DNA of 64,000 nt, from NCBI GenBank assembly GCA_022843945.1, contig JALHMR010000001.1:186001-250000 (forward strand), written 5' to 3'. Positions 41,504 through 50,038 of this stretch are shown here, in pieces. Source of the stretch: Rhodospirillaceae bacterium. GTDB lineage: Bacteria; Pseudomonadota; Alphaproteobacteria; CACIAM-22H2. Each line of letters starts with the position of its first letter. The stretch's first letter is position 1. The position numbers were made by a program, and so were the translations under genes. The notes under the pieces are model-generated. The model ran no database searches. It saw nothing but the letters and a program-made list of their open reading frames with translations, and was not told where the DNA came from.

Positions 41504-41545
41504 TCACCCTTCGAGGCTCGCTGACGCTCGCACCTCAGGGTGAGG
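41504..41545 (-). repeat. Dispersed palindromic repeat, copy 2 (inverted)
   Basis: TCACCCTTCGAGGCTCGC then GCTCGCACCTCAGGGTGAGG, the reverse complement layout of copy 1. Together the copies enclose the GIY-YIG gene. Confidence 0.8.
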
Positions 41546-41599
41546 TCAGGCATCAAGCCTAGGGTGACGGAGTAAGCCATATCCGCTATGTAAAGCCGC

Positions 41600-42835
41600 A
41601 TGACTGCTTCATTCGGCGATCTCAACCCGCCTCCGCGCCTGATCATGGGTCCCGGCCCCGTCGATGCCGATCCGCGCGTGCTGCGCGCCATGTCGATGCC
41701 GCTGCTCGGGCAGTTCGATCCCGCCTTCACCGCCTACATGAACGAGGTGATGGCGCTCTACCGGCAGGTCTACCAGACGAAGAACAAGTGGACCTTCCTG
41801 GTCGACGGCACGGCGCGCGCCGGCATCGAGGCGATCCTCACCTCGCTGATCGCCCCGGGCGACCGCGTGCTGGTGCCCATCTTCGGGCGCTTCGGCCATC
41901 TGCTGGCCGAGATCGCGCGGCGCTGCCGCGCCGAGGTGCAGACCATCGAGGCCGAGTGGGGCACGGTCTTCGATCCGGGCCAGGTCGAAGACGCGGTGAA
42001 GACGTTCAAGCCGCGGCTCATCGCCTGCGTGCACGGCGACACCTCGACCACCATGGCGCAGCCGCTGGAGGAGATCGCCAGGATCGGCCATCGGCACGAC
42101 GCGCTGGTCTACACCGACGCCACCGCCACCCTGGGCGGCATGGACGTGGCCGTGGACCGCTGGGGTGTCGATGCCATCTCCGCCGGCCTGCAGAAATGCC
42201 TGTCCGGCCCGCCGGGCAGCGCACCGATCAGCTTCAACGAGCGCGTCGCCGAGCGCATCAACGCCCGCAAGCATGTCGAGCAGGGCATCAGGGCCGACGG
42301 CACCGTCGAGGGCAACGGCCCGATCATCCAGTCCAACTACTTCGATCTGGCCATGCTGATGGATTACTGGGGCGAGAGCCGCCTCAACCACCACACCGAG
42401 GCGACCTCGATGCTCTACGCGGCGCGCGAGTGTGCCCGCATCGTCATCGAGGAGGGCCTCGCCGCCCGCGTGGCGCGGCATGAGACCGGCAGCCGGGCGC
42501 TGGTGGCCGGGCTCCAGGCCATGGGCCTGACGATCTTCGGAGACAGCAAGCACAAGATGCCCAACGTCACCGGCATCGTCATCCCGCCGAAGATCGACGG
42601 CGAGCGCGTGCGCGGCGAGCTGCTCAACGATTTCGGCATCGAGATCGGCACCTCGTTCGGGCCGCTCAAGGGCAGGATCTGGCGCATCGGCACGATGGGC
42701 TACGGCTGCCAGAAGCGGAACGTGCTGCTCTGCCTCGCGGCGCTCGAGGCGGTGCTGCGCCAGCAGGGCTATGCCGCCAAACCGGGCGCCGGCGTCGACG
42801 CGGCGCTGGCGGAGTATCGCCAGGCGGAAAAGTAA
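41600..42835 (+). CDS. PucG-like aminotransferase ((S)-ureidoglycine/alanine-glyoxylate type)
   Basis: 411 aa class V PLP aminotransferase. The N-terminus reads MGPGPVDADPRVLRAM and LLGQFDPAF; the PLP lysine is in ISAGLQKCLSGPPGSAPISF; VEGNGPIIQSNYFDLAMLMD lies near the substrate site. Gln in GQFDP and Asn in QSNYF agree with ureidoglycine-glyoxylate aminotransferases rather than alanine- or serine-specific enzymes, from what I recall of the family. A role in purine/allantoin nitrogen recovery is likely, but no other purine-degradation gene is in the window. Alanine-glyoxylate transaminase is the alternative. Confidence 0.75.
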   Translation: MTASFGDLNPPPRLIMGPGPVDADPRVLRAMSMPLLGQFDPAFTAYMNEVMALYRQVYQTKNKWTFLVDGTARAGIEAILTSLIAPGDRVLVPIFGRFGHLLAEIARRCRAEVQTIEAEWGTVFDPGQVEDAVKTFKPRLIACVHGDTSTTMAQPLEEIARIGHRHDALVYTDATATLGGMDVAVDRWGVDAISAGLQKCLSGPPGSAPISFNERVAERINARKHVEQGIRADGTVEGNGPIIQSNYFDLAMLMDYWGESRLNHHTEATSMLYAARECARIVIEEGLAARVARHETGSRALVAGLQAMGLTIFGDSKHKMPNVTGIVIPPKIDGERVRGELLNDFGIEIGTSFGPLKGRIWRIGTMGYGCQKRNVLLCLAALEAVLRQQGYAAKPGAGVDAALAEYRQAEK

Positions 42836-42852
42836 GCTGAGGCCCGGCGGCC

Positions 42853-43548
42853 TTAGCCGCTGCTGCCCTTCGCTTCCCTGAGCGGCATCTCGATGCGCCA
42901 ATGCACGCCGTCGCGGCCAAAGTCGCATAGGGCGGCGCCGTGAAGGTCGCTCCGCGTGCTCCGCTCGATCAGCTCCATGCCGAAGCCCCAGGGCGGCGCG
43001 CCGCCGGTGACGGGTGGCCCGCCCCGCTCGCTCCAGTCGAGCACGAACTTCTGCCCGGCACTGGCGCTCCAGCGCACCTCCAGCCAGCCGGTGCTGTTGC
43101 TCAGCGCCCCGTGCTTTTCCGCATTCGCCACGAGCTCCTGCACGATCATGGCAAAAGCCATCGCTTGATCGGCGCTGAGCGTGAATCCCGTCCCGCTCAA
43201 GCGGATGCGGCTTCCGATCTCTCCATAGGGAGCGAGCCCCGCTCGGAGCAGATCGGTCACATCGACGCCCTGCCAGGTATTGGCCGCGATCAGGTCATGC
43301 GCCCGGGCCAGGGCATAGATCCGCCCCTCGAAAGCCAGGCCGAAAGCCTCCAGCGAGGGGCTGGTTCGCAGGGTGCGGGAGGCGATCGAGACCGCCGACG
43401 CCAGCATGTTCTTGACGCGATGCTTGACCTCGGAGAGCAGGGCCTGCTGGGCCTTCACCGCCCGAGAACGCCGTGCCGGCTTTGTCGGCGATCGGCGGCG
43501 GCGCTGTCCTTGCCGGGTGCCTGATTTGCTCCGCCGCTTCCTCGGCAT
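42853..43548 (-). CDS. Sensor-less HWE/HisKA_2-type histidine kinase
   Basis: 231 aa from ATG 43548. A very basic head (MPRKRRSKSGTRQGQRRRRS) leads directly into the H-box LLSEVKHRVKNMLASAVSIA, then the ATPase region with IVQELVANAEKHGALS and PWGFGMELIERS. No PAS, GAF or membrane segment exists, so it must receive input from partners or be constitutive. It lies eight bases after the hldE stop, at the end of the heptose/glycan operon, and is convergent with the aminotransferase gene. Target regulator unknown. Confidence 0.83.
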   Translation of the reverse strand: MPRKRRSKSGTRQGQRRRRSPTKPARRSRAVKAQQALLSEVKHRVKNMLASAVSIASRTLRTSPSLEAFGLAFEGRIYALARAHDLIAANTWQGVDVTDLLRAGLAPYGEIGSRIRLSGTGFTLSADQAMAFAMIVQELVANAEKHGALSNSTGWLEVRWSASAGQKFVLDWSERGGPPVTGGAPPWGFGMELIERSTRSDLHGAALCDFGRDGVHWRIEMPLREAKGSSG

Positions 43549-43556
43549 GCGGGCCG

Positions 43557-45020
43557 CTAGCGCGCCATGCGGCGGATCGTGGCGGTGGTGCTCTGGCCCG
43601 GCGTCAGCTCGGCGAGCAGCACCCGCCCTCCCCAGCCGCGCACCAGCTCGTGGCCGACGACCTTGTCGACCGTGTAATCGGCTCCCTTGACCAGCACGTC
43701 GGGCTTGAGCGCCTCGATCAGGGCGAGCGGTGTGTCCTCGGGGAAGATCACCACCTGGTCGACGCTGGCCAGCGAGGAGAGCACGGCGGCGCGCGCCGCC
43801 TCGCTCTGCACCGGGCGGGTTTCGCCCTGGAGACGGCGCACCGAGGCATCGGAGTTGAGGCCGACGACCAGCCGGTCGCAGGCCGCGCGGGCCTGGCTCA
43901 TCAGCGAGACATGGCCGGGATGGATGATGTCGAAGCAGCCATTGGTGAAGCCGATGGTCAGGCCCTGGCGGCGCCATTTCTCGACCGCGTCGAGCGCCTG
44001 GGCCAAGGTGACCACCTTGCGCTCGCCGGTGGCGATGTCCTCGTGGTGCAGCTCGCGCACCAGGTCGTCGGCATAGGCGACCGCCGTGCCGACCTTGGCC
44101 ACCACGATGCCGGCAGCCACCGTGGCCAGGCGCGCCGCCTCGTGCATCGACAGCCCGCCGGCGATCCCGGCCGCGAGTGTCGCGACCACCGTGTCGCCGG
44201 CGCCCGAGACGTCGAAGACCTCGTGCGCCACGGCCGGCAGGAAATGGCTTTCACCGGAGCGCAGCACCAGGCTCATGCCGTCCGCGCCCAGCGTGCAGAG
44301 CACGGCGTCGAGCTGGCAGAGCTTGATCAGCTTGAGCGAGGCGGCGGTCACTTCCTCCGGCGTGCCGGTCGGCAGCTGCGCCGCCTCGCCGAGCTCGCGC
44401 CGGTTGGGGGTGAGCAAGGTGGCGCCGCGATAGCGCGTGTAGTCGAAGCCCTTGGGATCGACGAGCACCGGCTTGCCGGCCCGGTGCGCCGCCGCGATCA
44501 TCGCGGTGATCGAGGCCGGCGTCAGGACGCCCTTGGCGTAGTCGGAGAGCACCAGCACGCCGCACTCGGCGATCGCCGCGGTGACCACGCGCACGATGTC
44601 GTCGGCGATGGCCGGGCTGACCTCGCTGACCGTCTCGCGGTCGGCGCGCAGCAGCTGCTGGCTGCCGGCCACGTAGCGCGTCTTGATCGTGGTCTCGCGC
44701 TTGGCGTCGGTCAGCAGGTGCGGCTCGACATTCTCGAGCTGGCCAACAAGCGTGGCGACCTCGCGCCCGGCATGGTCGCGGCCGACCACCGAGACGAATT
44801 CGGGATGGGCGCCGAGGCCGACGAGGTTGCGCACCACGTTGCCGGCGCCGCCGAGCATGGCGATCTCGCGCTCGACGCTGAGCACCGGAATGGGGGCTTC
44901 GGGCGAGATGCGGTCGACATGGCCGTAGACGAAGCGGTCGAGCATCACGTCGCCGACACACAGCACGCGCGCCGCGGCGAGGCGCGGCACCAGTTCGACG
45001 AGATCGGCGTTGGCGGTCAT
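43557..45020 (-). CDS. hldE: Bifunctional heptose-7-phosphate kinase / heptose-1-phosphate adenylyltransferase
   Basis: 487 aa with two domains. The ribokinase-like part (1-320) has VLCVGDVMLDRFVYG, LGGAGNVVRNLVGLG and FDVSGAGDTVVATLAAGIAG. The nucleotidyltransferase part (about 345-487) has IGFTNGCFDIIHPGHVSLMS with the HxGH-type site. HldE makes ADP-D-glycero-manno-heptose precursors for LPS core. gmhA, the first pathway enzyme, lies upstream beyond a repeat. gmhB and hldD are not in the window. ATG 45020 is preferred over longer in-frame starts. Confidence 0.95.
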   Translation of the reverse strand: MTANADLVELVPRLAAARVLCVGDVMLDRFVYGHVDRISPEAPIPVLSVEREIAMLGGAGNVVRNLVGLGAHPEFVSVVGRDHAGREVATLVGQLENVEPHLLTDAKRETTIKTRYVAGSQQLLRADRETVSEVSPAIADDIVRVVTAAIAECGVLVLSDYAKGVLTPASITAMIAAAHRAGKPVLVDPKGFDYTRYRGATLLTPNRRELGEAAQLPTGTPEEVTAASLKLIKLCQLDAVLCTLGADGMSLVLRSGESHFLPAVAHEVFDVSGAGDTVVATLAAGIAGGLSMHEAARLATVAAGIVVAKVGTAVAYADDLVRELHHEDIATGERKVVTLAQALDAVEKWRRQGLTIGFTNGCFDIIHPGHVSLMSQARAACDRLVVGLNSDASVRRLQGETRPVQSEAARAAVLSSLASVDQVVIFPEDTPLALIEALKPDVLVKGADYTVDKVVGHELVRGWGGRVLLAELTPGQSTTATIRRMAR

Positions 45021-45056
45021 GAAGTCACCCGGGTGCCAATATCCCCGCCTCCCATC

Positions 45057-45147
45057 CTCACCCTGAGGTGCGAGCCTTGCGCTGCGTTGCGGGCCTTCAA
45101 GGCCCGCGACGGGCGCGAAGAAAGATTGGGCGAGCCTCGAAGGGTGG
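45057..45147 (+). repeat. Dispersed palindromic repeat, copy 3 (expanded)
   Basis: CCTCACCCTGAGGTGCGAGC at the left and GCGAGCCTCGAAGGGTG at the right, as in copy 1, but with a longer centre holding GCGGGCCTTCAAGGCCCGC. It fills the 180-base gap between hldE and gmhA and has no nuclease gene. A partly related CATCCTTCGAGAGCCTCAGG follows. Confidence 0.7.
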
Positions 45148-45200
45148 GCCAATGCGTGGTGTCGCCATCCTTCGAGAGCCTCAGGACGAGATTTGAAGGA

Positions 45201-45794
45201 TTATTCAGCATAGCCGAGCGCCTTTTCGAGCGCGCCGCACATCATCTGGCCCAGGGTGATGTGCATCTCCTGGATGCGCGCCGTGGTGTTCGAGGGCACG
45301 ACCAGCGCGATGTCGGCGAGCTTGCGCTTCATCAGCTCGCCCCCGCCCTTGCCGGTCAGCGTGGCGGTGACGAGCTTCATCTCGCGCGCCATCTCCAGCG
45401 CCTTGAGCATGTTGGGGGACTGGCCGGAGGTGGTGATGGCGATGGCGAGGTCGCCTGGCTTGCCGAGGGCCTCGATCTGGCGCGAGAAGAGCCGGTCGAA
45501 GCCGATGTCGTTGCCGATCGCGGTGAGCGCCGAGGTATCGGTGGTCAGGGCGATGGCGGCGATGGCCGTGCGGTTCTTGATGTAGCGGACGGTGAGCTCG
45601 GTCGCCAGGTGCTGGGCGTCCGAGGCGCTGCCGCCATTGCCGAAGAACAGGATCTTGTTGCCGCCCTTGATGCAGGTGACGGCGGCCTGGACCAGCCGCT
45701 TGAAGTCGGCGCCCAGCGCCTCGCGCGTCGCCTTCTGGACGGCGTCGTGCTCGGTGAACTCGCTGGCGTAGAACCGGTCGATATCGAGAGCCAT
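45201..45794 (-). CDS. gmhA: Phosphoheptose isomerase
   Basis: 197 aa SIS-domain enzyme converting sedoheptulose-7-phosphate to heptose-7-phosphate, the first step toward ADP-heptose. ILFFGNGGSASDAQHLATEL, ALTAIGNDIGFD, AITTSGQSPNMLKAL and near the end IQEMHITLGQMMCGALEKAL (zinc-site His/Glu region) fit GmhA. Nine bases after the upstream glycosyltransferase stop, in the operon 49923 to 42853. Confidence 0.95.
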   Translation of the reverse strand: MALDIDRFYASEFTEHDAVQKATREALGADFKRLVQAAVTCIKGGNKILFFGNGGSASDAQHLATELTVRYIKNRTAIAAIALTTDTSALTAIGNDIGFDRLFSRQIEALGKPGDLAIAITTSGQSPNMLKALEMAREMKLVTATLTGKGGGELMKRKLADIALVVPSNTTARIQEMHITLGQMMCGALEKALGYAE

Positions 45795-45803
45795 GACAAC
45801 CCG

Positions 45804-46997
45804 CTAGGCGTGGCGTGCGGCGGCGAGAATCGCCTCGAAACGGTCGCCAATGGCGCGAATATCGAAGGTCTTGTGGGCGTAGTCCAGCGCGTTGTTTCCC
45901 AAGATCTTACGCTCGTCCACGGTGGCGTTGGCCAGGCGCTTGGCGGCCGCGAGGAACCCGGCCTCGTCGTCAGGCGCTACCGTGAACCCCGCCCCCGCCC
46001 GGGCGATCACCCGTACGGCCAGGTTCTCGGGCGGCATGGCGGCCAGGATCGGCCGGCCGGCGCAGAGATAGGTCAGGACCTTGGAGGGCACCGAGAAGGC
46101 GCCAGCATCGGGCTCGAGGATGGCCAACAGCACGTCGCCGGTGGCCACCACTTCGGGCAGCCGCTCGAAGGGCTGATAGGGCAGCAGGATCAGGTTGGGG
46201 ACCCGGTTGCTCCGTTCGTGCAGCCAGTCAGCGCCCAGGCCCTCGGACACCACGACCACCCGTACCTCCGGCCGGTCGGCGAAACGGTGCGCCAGCTGCA
46301 GCAGCAGGTCGGGGTTGTGCTTGAGGCCGAGCGTGCCGGAGTAAAGAAACACCAGCTTGTCGGCGAGACCGTGCTGCCAGGCCCAGATATTGTCGCGCGA
46401 CTGCGCCGGAAGCTCGTCGAGCGGCGCCCAGTTCTCGATCACGTGCAGGCGCCGGCGCTCCACACCCCAGGATTCGAGCATCGGCACGAAGTCGTCGGAG
46501 ATCACCACCACCGCGTCGCTCTGGCGCATCAGCCGCGCCTCGAGGCCGAGGTAGTAGCGCCCGGCCAGGGCGCCGATGACAGGCAGGCGGCGGCGCAGCA
46601 GCCGGTCAATGGCCACTGCATTGAGGTCCTGCGCCCAGAAGACGAAGCCGATGCCCAGCCGCCGGCAAGCCGCCACCGCCGCCGCCTGAACGTCGGTCGC
46701 CGAGGTACCGCCGAGCACGACGTCCGGCCGTACAGCCTCGATCTCGCGCGCCAGCAGTCGCCCATAGGCGCGCTCATCCAGCACGCGGCGAAAATAGCTG
46801 TACTTCTCGATCGGCCGACCGAGCGACAAGCCGCGCACCGAGAAGGTCGCCGGGTCGTCCGGACGCGGCGCCACCGGCCCGCGCGGCATGGCCATCGAGG
46901 CGGCGTAGAGATGCACCACCTCGTGCCCGCGCCCCGCCAAGTGGCGCGACAACTGGATCGGAAAGGCGTGGCCCGAATCGTGGACGAGGATCTTCAT
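45804..46997 (-). CDS. GT4-family glycosyltransferase
   Basis: 397 aa GT-B protein. N-terminal KILVHDSGHAFPIQLSRHLA and VVVISDDFVP; C-terminal nucleotide-sugar domain with VFLYSGTLGLKHNPDLLLQL, LPYQPFERLPEV and the ExxxxxxPSK-like ILEPDAGAFSVPSKVLTYLC. The closest named group by feel is WbuB-like aminosugar transferases. Sugar and acceptor cannot be read. It sits between a methyltransferase and gmhA in a tightly packed glycan operon. Confidence 0.87.
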   Translation of the reverse strand: MKILVHDSGHAFPIQLSRHLAGRGHEVVHLYAASMAMPRGPVAPRPDDPATFSVRGLSLGRPIEKYSYFRRVLDERAYGRLLAREIEAVRPDVVLGGTSATDVQAAAVAACRRLGIGFVFWAQDLNAVAIDRLLRRRLPVIGALAGRYYLGLEARLMRQSDAVVVISDDFVPMLESWGVERRRLHVIENWAPLDELPAQSRDNIWAWQHGLADKLVFLYSGTLGLKHNPDLLLQLAHRFADRPEVRVVVVSEGLGADWLHERSNRVPNLILLPYQPFERLPEVVATGDVLLAILEPDAGAFSVPSKVLTYLCAGRPILAAMPPENLAVRVIARAGAGFTVAPDDEAGFLAAAKRLANATVDERKILGNNALDYAHKTFDIRAIGDRFEAILAAARHA

Positions 46998-47918
46998 CTA
47001 GCTACGGCGCGCCTTGACGACCAGGCAGTCGCCGGTACCGGCGCGGTTCATCGCCCAGAGGGCGGGGAAAAGCAGCAAGCGGGCGAGACCCATCAGCATC
47101 AGAACCAGCAACGGCTGGCGCTGCATCCTTGGCTTGCCGGGGAAAATTGCGGCGATGACCGACAGCGCCACCCAGAGCGCCGGCGTCACCTGGCGCTCCT
47201 CGACCACCTCGAAGCCCGATTCAACGAGAGTGCGGCCCAGCGTGTCGCGGTCGAAATGCACGATGTGGAAAGGCACATGCCAGTTGATCCAGCCGCGCCC
47301 AAACAACGTGCGCAGCGTACTGCGCGCATTGGGCAGGCTGATCCACACCTCGCCGCCCGGCACCAGGAGGCGGCGGATTGCGCCCAGCATCTTCCTGGGA
47401 TCGAGCGCGTGCTCGAGCACGTTCGACAGCACCACGCGCTCGAAGGGCAGCGAGGGCTGCAGCGCCTCGATGTCGCTTTCGTAGACCATGAAGCCGCGGC
47501 GGCGCGCCACCTCGGCGGCGCGGCTGTTGAGCTCGAGGCCTTCGGGCTTGAAGCCGTTGGCACGATAGAGGACGAGGCCGCGCCCTTCGTTGCAACCGAC
47601 ATCGAGCAGCCGGCCGCTGCCGCGCTCGGTATGGAAAGAAACGTCCCCGTCGATCCGCAGGAACCAGCGGTAGAGCGGCGACATCAACAGCTTCTCGCGC
47701 CAGCCGGTATAGGCGGTGCCGCTTTCGCCGCCGTAATTGTAGTAGGTCTCGTAGAGCTGTTTGAGTTCGAGCCCCGTGGGGCGCGGCGTGGTCTGCTCGA
47801 GGCCGCAAGACTCGCAGCGCAGGATCGTCCACTCGCCCGGCGAGGCGAAGCGCGTGTCGCGAACGCGCGCCAGCGACGGCCGCGTCGCGCCGCCGCAGAG
47901 CAGGCAGGGCTCGGCCAT
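46998..47918 (-). CDS. SAM-dependent methyltransferase with zinc-ribbon N-terminus
   Basis: 306 aa. The N-terminus has two CxxC knuckles (EPCLLCGG and RCESCGLEQ). The class I SAM-binding motif is GRLLDVGCNEGRGLVLYRAN, followed by VVLSNVLEHALDPRKMLGAI and LLVPGGEVWISLPNARS. The C-terminal 60 residues hold hydrophobic stretches (LWVALSVIAAIFPGK, LMGLARLLLFPALWAM), suggesting membrane association. Its ATG shares a base with the upstream GT2 stop (TGATG). Likely modifies a glycan or lipid-linked sugar; target inferred from context. Confidence 0.86.
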   Translation of the reverse strand: MAEPCLLCGGATRPSLARVRDTRFASPGEWTILRCESCGLEQTTPRPTGLELKQLYETYYNYGGESGTAYTGWREKLLMSPLYRWFLRIDGDVSFHTERGSGRLLDVGCNEGRGLVLYRANGFKPEGLELNSRAAEVARRRGFMVYESDIEALQPSLPFERVVLSNVLEHALDPRKMLGAIRRLLVPGGEVWISLPNARSTLRTLFGRGWINWHVPFHIVHFDRDTLGRTLVESGFEVVEERQVTPALWVALSVIAAIFPGKPRMQRQPLLVLMLMGLARLLLFPALWAMNRAGTGDCLVVKARRS

Positions 47919-48745
47919 CAGGCGATGCGCCCCTTGCGGCGCTCGTAGAGCTTGGCGTCGACCAGGAAGCGGAACCAGAAGGTCTGCAGCACGTAGAAGA
48001 TCAGCCCTTCCTTGCCGTCGAGGAAGCCGAGCTTCCAGATGTAGCGATAGAGGAAGAGCAGGAAAGCGCGCAGGAACAGCGGCTGGCGATAGTAGAAGGC
48101 GCGCTGCGAGCGCTTCTCGGCCACCGGATTGCCGGTGCCGCCGCGGATCGCCGAGTGGTCGGGATTGAGGATCTCCTCGACCTCGGCGTCGGCCCAGCGG
48201 TTGTGCCGCGCGGTCCACTCGCTGAGCGGCAGGCGGATGTCGTCGATCATCGGCCACCGCAGCCGGTCGGTCGGGCCCGTGGCGTGGAAGTGCTGGTCGT
48301 ATTTGCGGGTCTCGCAGCGCCCGCGGCCATTGCGGAACAGGCGGAGGTGATAGATCGGATACATGCCGCCATGGCGCAGCGGCCGGCCGTGGAAATGGAC
48401 AAGGCGCGGGATGTAGTAGCCCACCGTGTTCTCGGATTGCCCGCCCAACGCCAGCTTCGGCAGACTGCTCGCCAATTCCTCCGACAACCGCTCGTCGGCA
48501 TCGAGATGGAGCTGCCAATCGTGCTTGAGTGGCAGGTTCTCGATCGCCCAGTTGCGCTGGTTGCCGTAGTCGGAGAACGGATGCTGCACGATCTGCGCAC
48601 CGGCGGCGCGGGCGATGTCCAGGGTGCGATCGGTGGAAAAGGAATCGACGACATGGATGTCGTCGCTGACCCGGCGCGCGCTGTCGAGCGTTGCGCCGAT
48701 GGTCGCTTCCGAGTTGAAGGTGAGAACGATGACCGAGATCGGCAT
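47918..48745 (-). CDS. GT2-family glycosyltransferase
   Basis: 275 aa, GT-A fold. ISVIVLTFNSEATIGATLDS and VVDSFSTDRTLDIARAAGA bind the nucleotide; HLDADERLSEELASSL carries the D-x-D. The C-terminus ends with an aromatic membrane-adjacent stretch (FLLFLYRYIWKLGFLDG) seen in WaaE/KdtX-like glucosyltransferases acting on LPS core. One-base overlaps (TGATG) join it to the genes on both sides. Confidence 0.88.
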   Translation of the reverse strand: MPISVIVLTFNSEATIGATLDSARRVSDDIHVVDSFSTDRTLDIARAAGAQIVQHPFSDYGNQRNWAIENLPLKHDWQLHLDADERLSEELASSLPKLALGGQSENTVGYYIPRLVHFHGRPLRHGGMYPIYHLRLFRNGRGRCETRKYDQHFHATGPTDRLRWPMIDDIRLPLSEWTARHNRWADAEVEEILNPDHSAIRGGTGNPVAEKRSQRAFYYRQPLFLRAFLLFLYRYIWKLGFLDGKEGLIFYVLQTFWFRFLVDAKLYERRKGRIA

Positions 48746-49923
48746 CAGGGGGTCCGCGGCACGGCTTTGTCGCGCGCGAGGGAGCGATACACGGTCTCGA
48801 GTTCGCTGGCAATGCGCGGCCAGGAGAATCTTTCGCTCACCAGGGCCTGCCCCTTGCGGCCCATGGCGGCGGCGGCGGCCGGGTCGCCGGCCAGGGTCTC
48901 GATCTGCCGCGCCACGGCCTCGATCTCCGGCGGCGCCACCAGCCCGGCGCCTGCGGCCTCGATCTCGCGCCAGATATTGACCCGGTCGGAGATGGCGACC
49001 GGTACGCCGCAGGCCATGGCCTCGACGATGGCGATGCCGAAATTCTCCGAGTAGGACGGCAGCACGAACATGGCGGCATCGCGCAGCGCCGCCAGCTTCG
49101 CCGGATGATCGAGCATGCCGGCGAAGGTCGTGCGCTCGGCAATGCCCTCGGCCGCGACCCAGGCCTCGGCTGCCGTCTTCATCCCGTCATCGGGCCCGGC
49201 CAGCACTAGGTGCAGATCGCCGGCGCGGCGCAGCGCACGGGCGAAGGCCGGGATGAGGATGTCCAGGCCCTTCTTGAAATTGAGGCGGCTGAGATAGAGG
49301 ACGATGCGCCGGTTGCCGATCGCCTTGTGGCGGGTGCGGAAGCTGCCGGGCGGCGGCAAGGTCGCGTACTGCTCGAGATCGAGGCCGTTGGGAATGACGA
49401 CCGCGGGTGCGCCTTGCGCGTACGGGGCGGCCAGCGCCGCCTCCTCGGCGGCGGTGTAGTGGATGGCGGCCGCCTGGCGCAGCACGCGGTTCTGGAATAG
49501 CGCCTCGATCACCGCCTTGCGGCGCCGGTGGCGCTGCCAGAGGAAGGGATCGAGCGTGCCGTGCGGGCGCAGCAGGTAAGGCACGCCGAAGCGCCGGCAG
49601 AGCCGGGCCGCCGCCCAGGTGTGAAACAGGTAGAGCGAGTGCAGGTGAACCACGTCGGCCCCCGGAATGGCCCGGCGCAAGGCGCGCGCCAGGGGCAGCG
49701 AGGTGGCGAAGGGGGCCGGGAAGTGCTGCGGGAGGATATGCAGCTCGACACTCCCCGCGGCGGCGCGCAGCCGTTCGCCTTCGCCCGGCTCCAGCTCGCG
49801 ATCGGTCGTGTAGATCGACACCGCGTGGCCGCGCGCGGCCACGGCGCGGGCCATGTCGAGCGCCGCCTTGGCCGGACCCCCGGTGCGCGCGGCAAGCGAG
49901 GCAATGACGTGGACGATGCGGAT
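48745..49923 (-). CDS. GT4-family glycosyltransferase with an apparent ATC start
   Basis: About 392 aa if translation begins at the ATC at 49923-49921. There the peptide would read MRIVHVIASLAARTGGPAKA, a textbook GT-B N-terminus with the Gly-Gly loop, and GGAG stands six bases upstream. The first ordinary start in frame, ATG 49854, would remove that loop. The C-terminal domain is complete: RIVLYLSRLNFKKGLDILIP, SYSENFGIAIVEAMACGVPV. It is the first gene of the leftward glycan/heptose operon, divergent from the methyltransferase at 50039. ATC initiation is rare, so a point mutation or assembly error must be considered. Confidence 0.82.
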   Translation of the reverse strand: MRIVHVIASLAARTGGPAKAALDMARAVAARGHAVSIYTTDRELEPGEGERLRAAAGSVELHILPQHFPAPFATSLPLARALRRAIPGADVVHLHSLYLFHTWAAARLCRRFGVPYLLRPHGTLDPFLWQRHRRRKAVIEALFQNRVLRQAAAIHYTAAEEAALAAPYAQGAPAVVIPNGLDLEQYATLPPPGSFRTRHKAIGNRRIVLYLSRLNFKKGLDILIPAFARALRRAGDLHLVLAGPDDGMKTAAEAWVAAEGIAERTTFAGMLDHPAKLAALRDAAMFVLPSYSENFGIAIVEAMACGVPVAISDRVNIWREIEAAGAGLVAPPEIEAVARQIETLAGDPAAAAAMGRKGQALVSERFSWPRIASELETVYRSLARDKAVPRTP

Positions 49924-50038
49924 GAGAAACTCCGAGGGACGACGCCCGCAAACCTATACCGAAGCGCCAGATAACGGTATGACCGGCCTTGCTATTCTGT
50001 CTATTCTCCGCCCTGAAATCTCACCCCTTTTTGCCCCC

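Noticed and set aside
42836-42857. Hairpin GCTGAGGCC/GGCCTTAGC between the convergent aminotransferase and kinase genes as a terminator
   Set aside because: It has one wobble pair, no T tract on either strand, and overlaps the kinase stop codon; kept only as a note.
43473-47948. Very long open frame on the plus strand across the heptose and glycosyltransferase genes
   Set aside because: It is antisense to hldE, gmhA and two glycosyltransferase-operon genes, all with clear motifs; high GC explains the missing stops.
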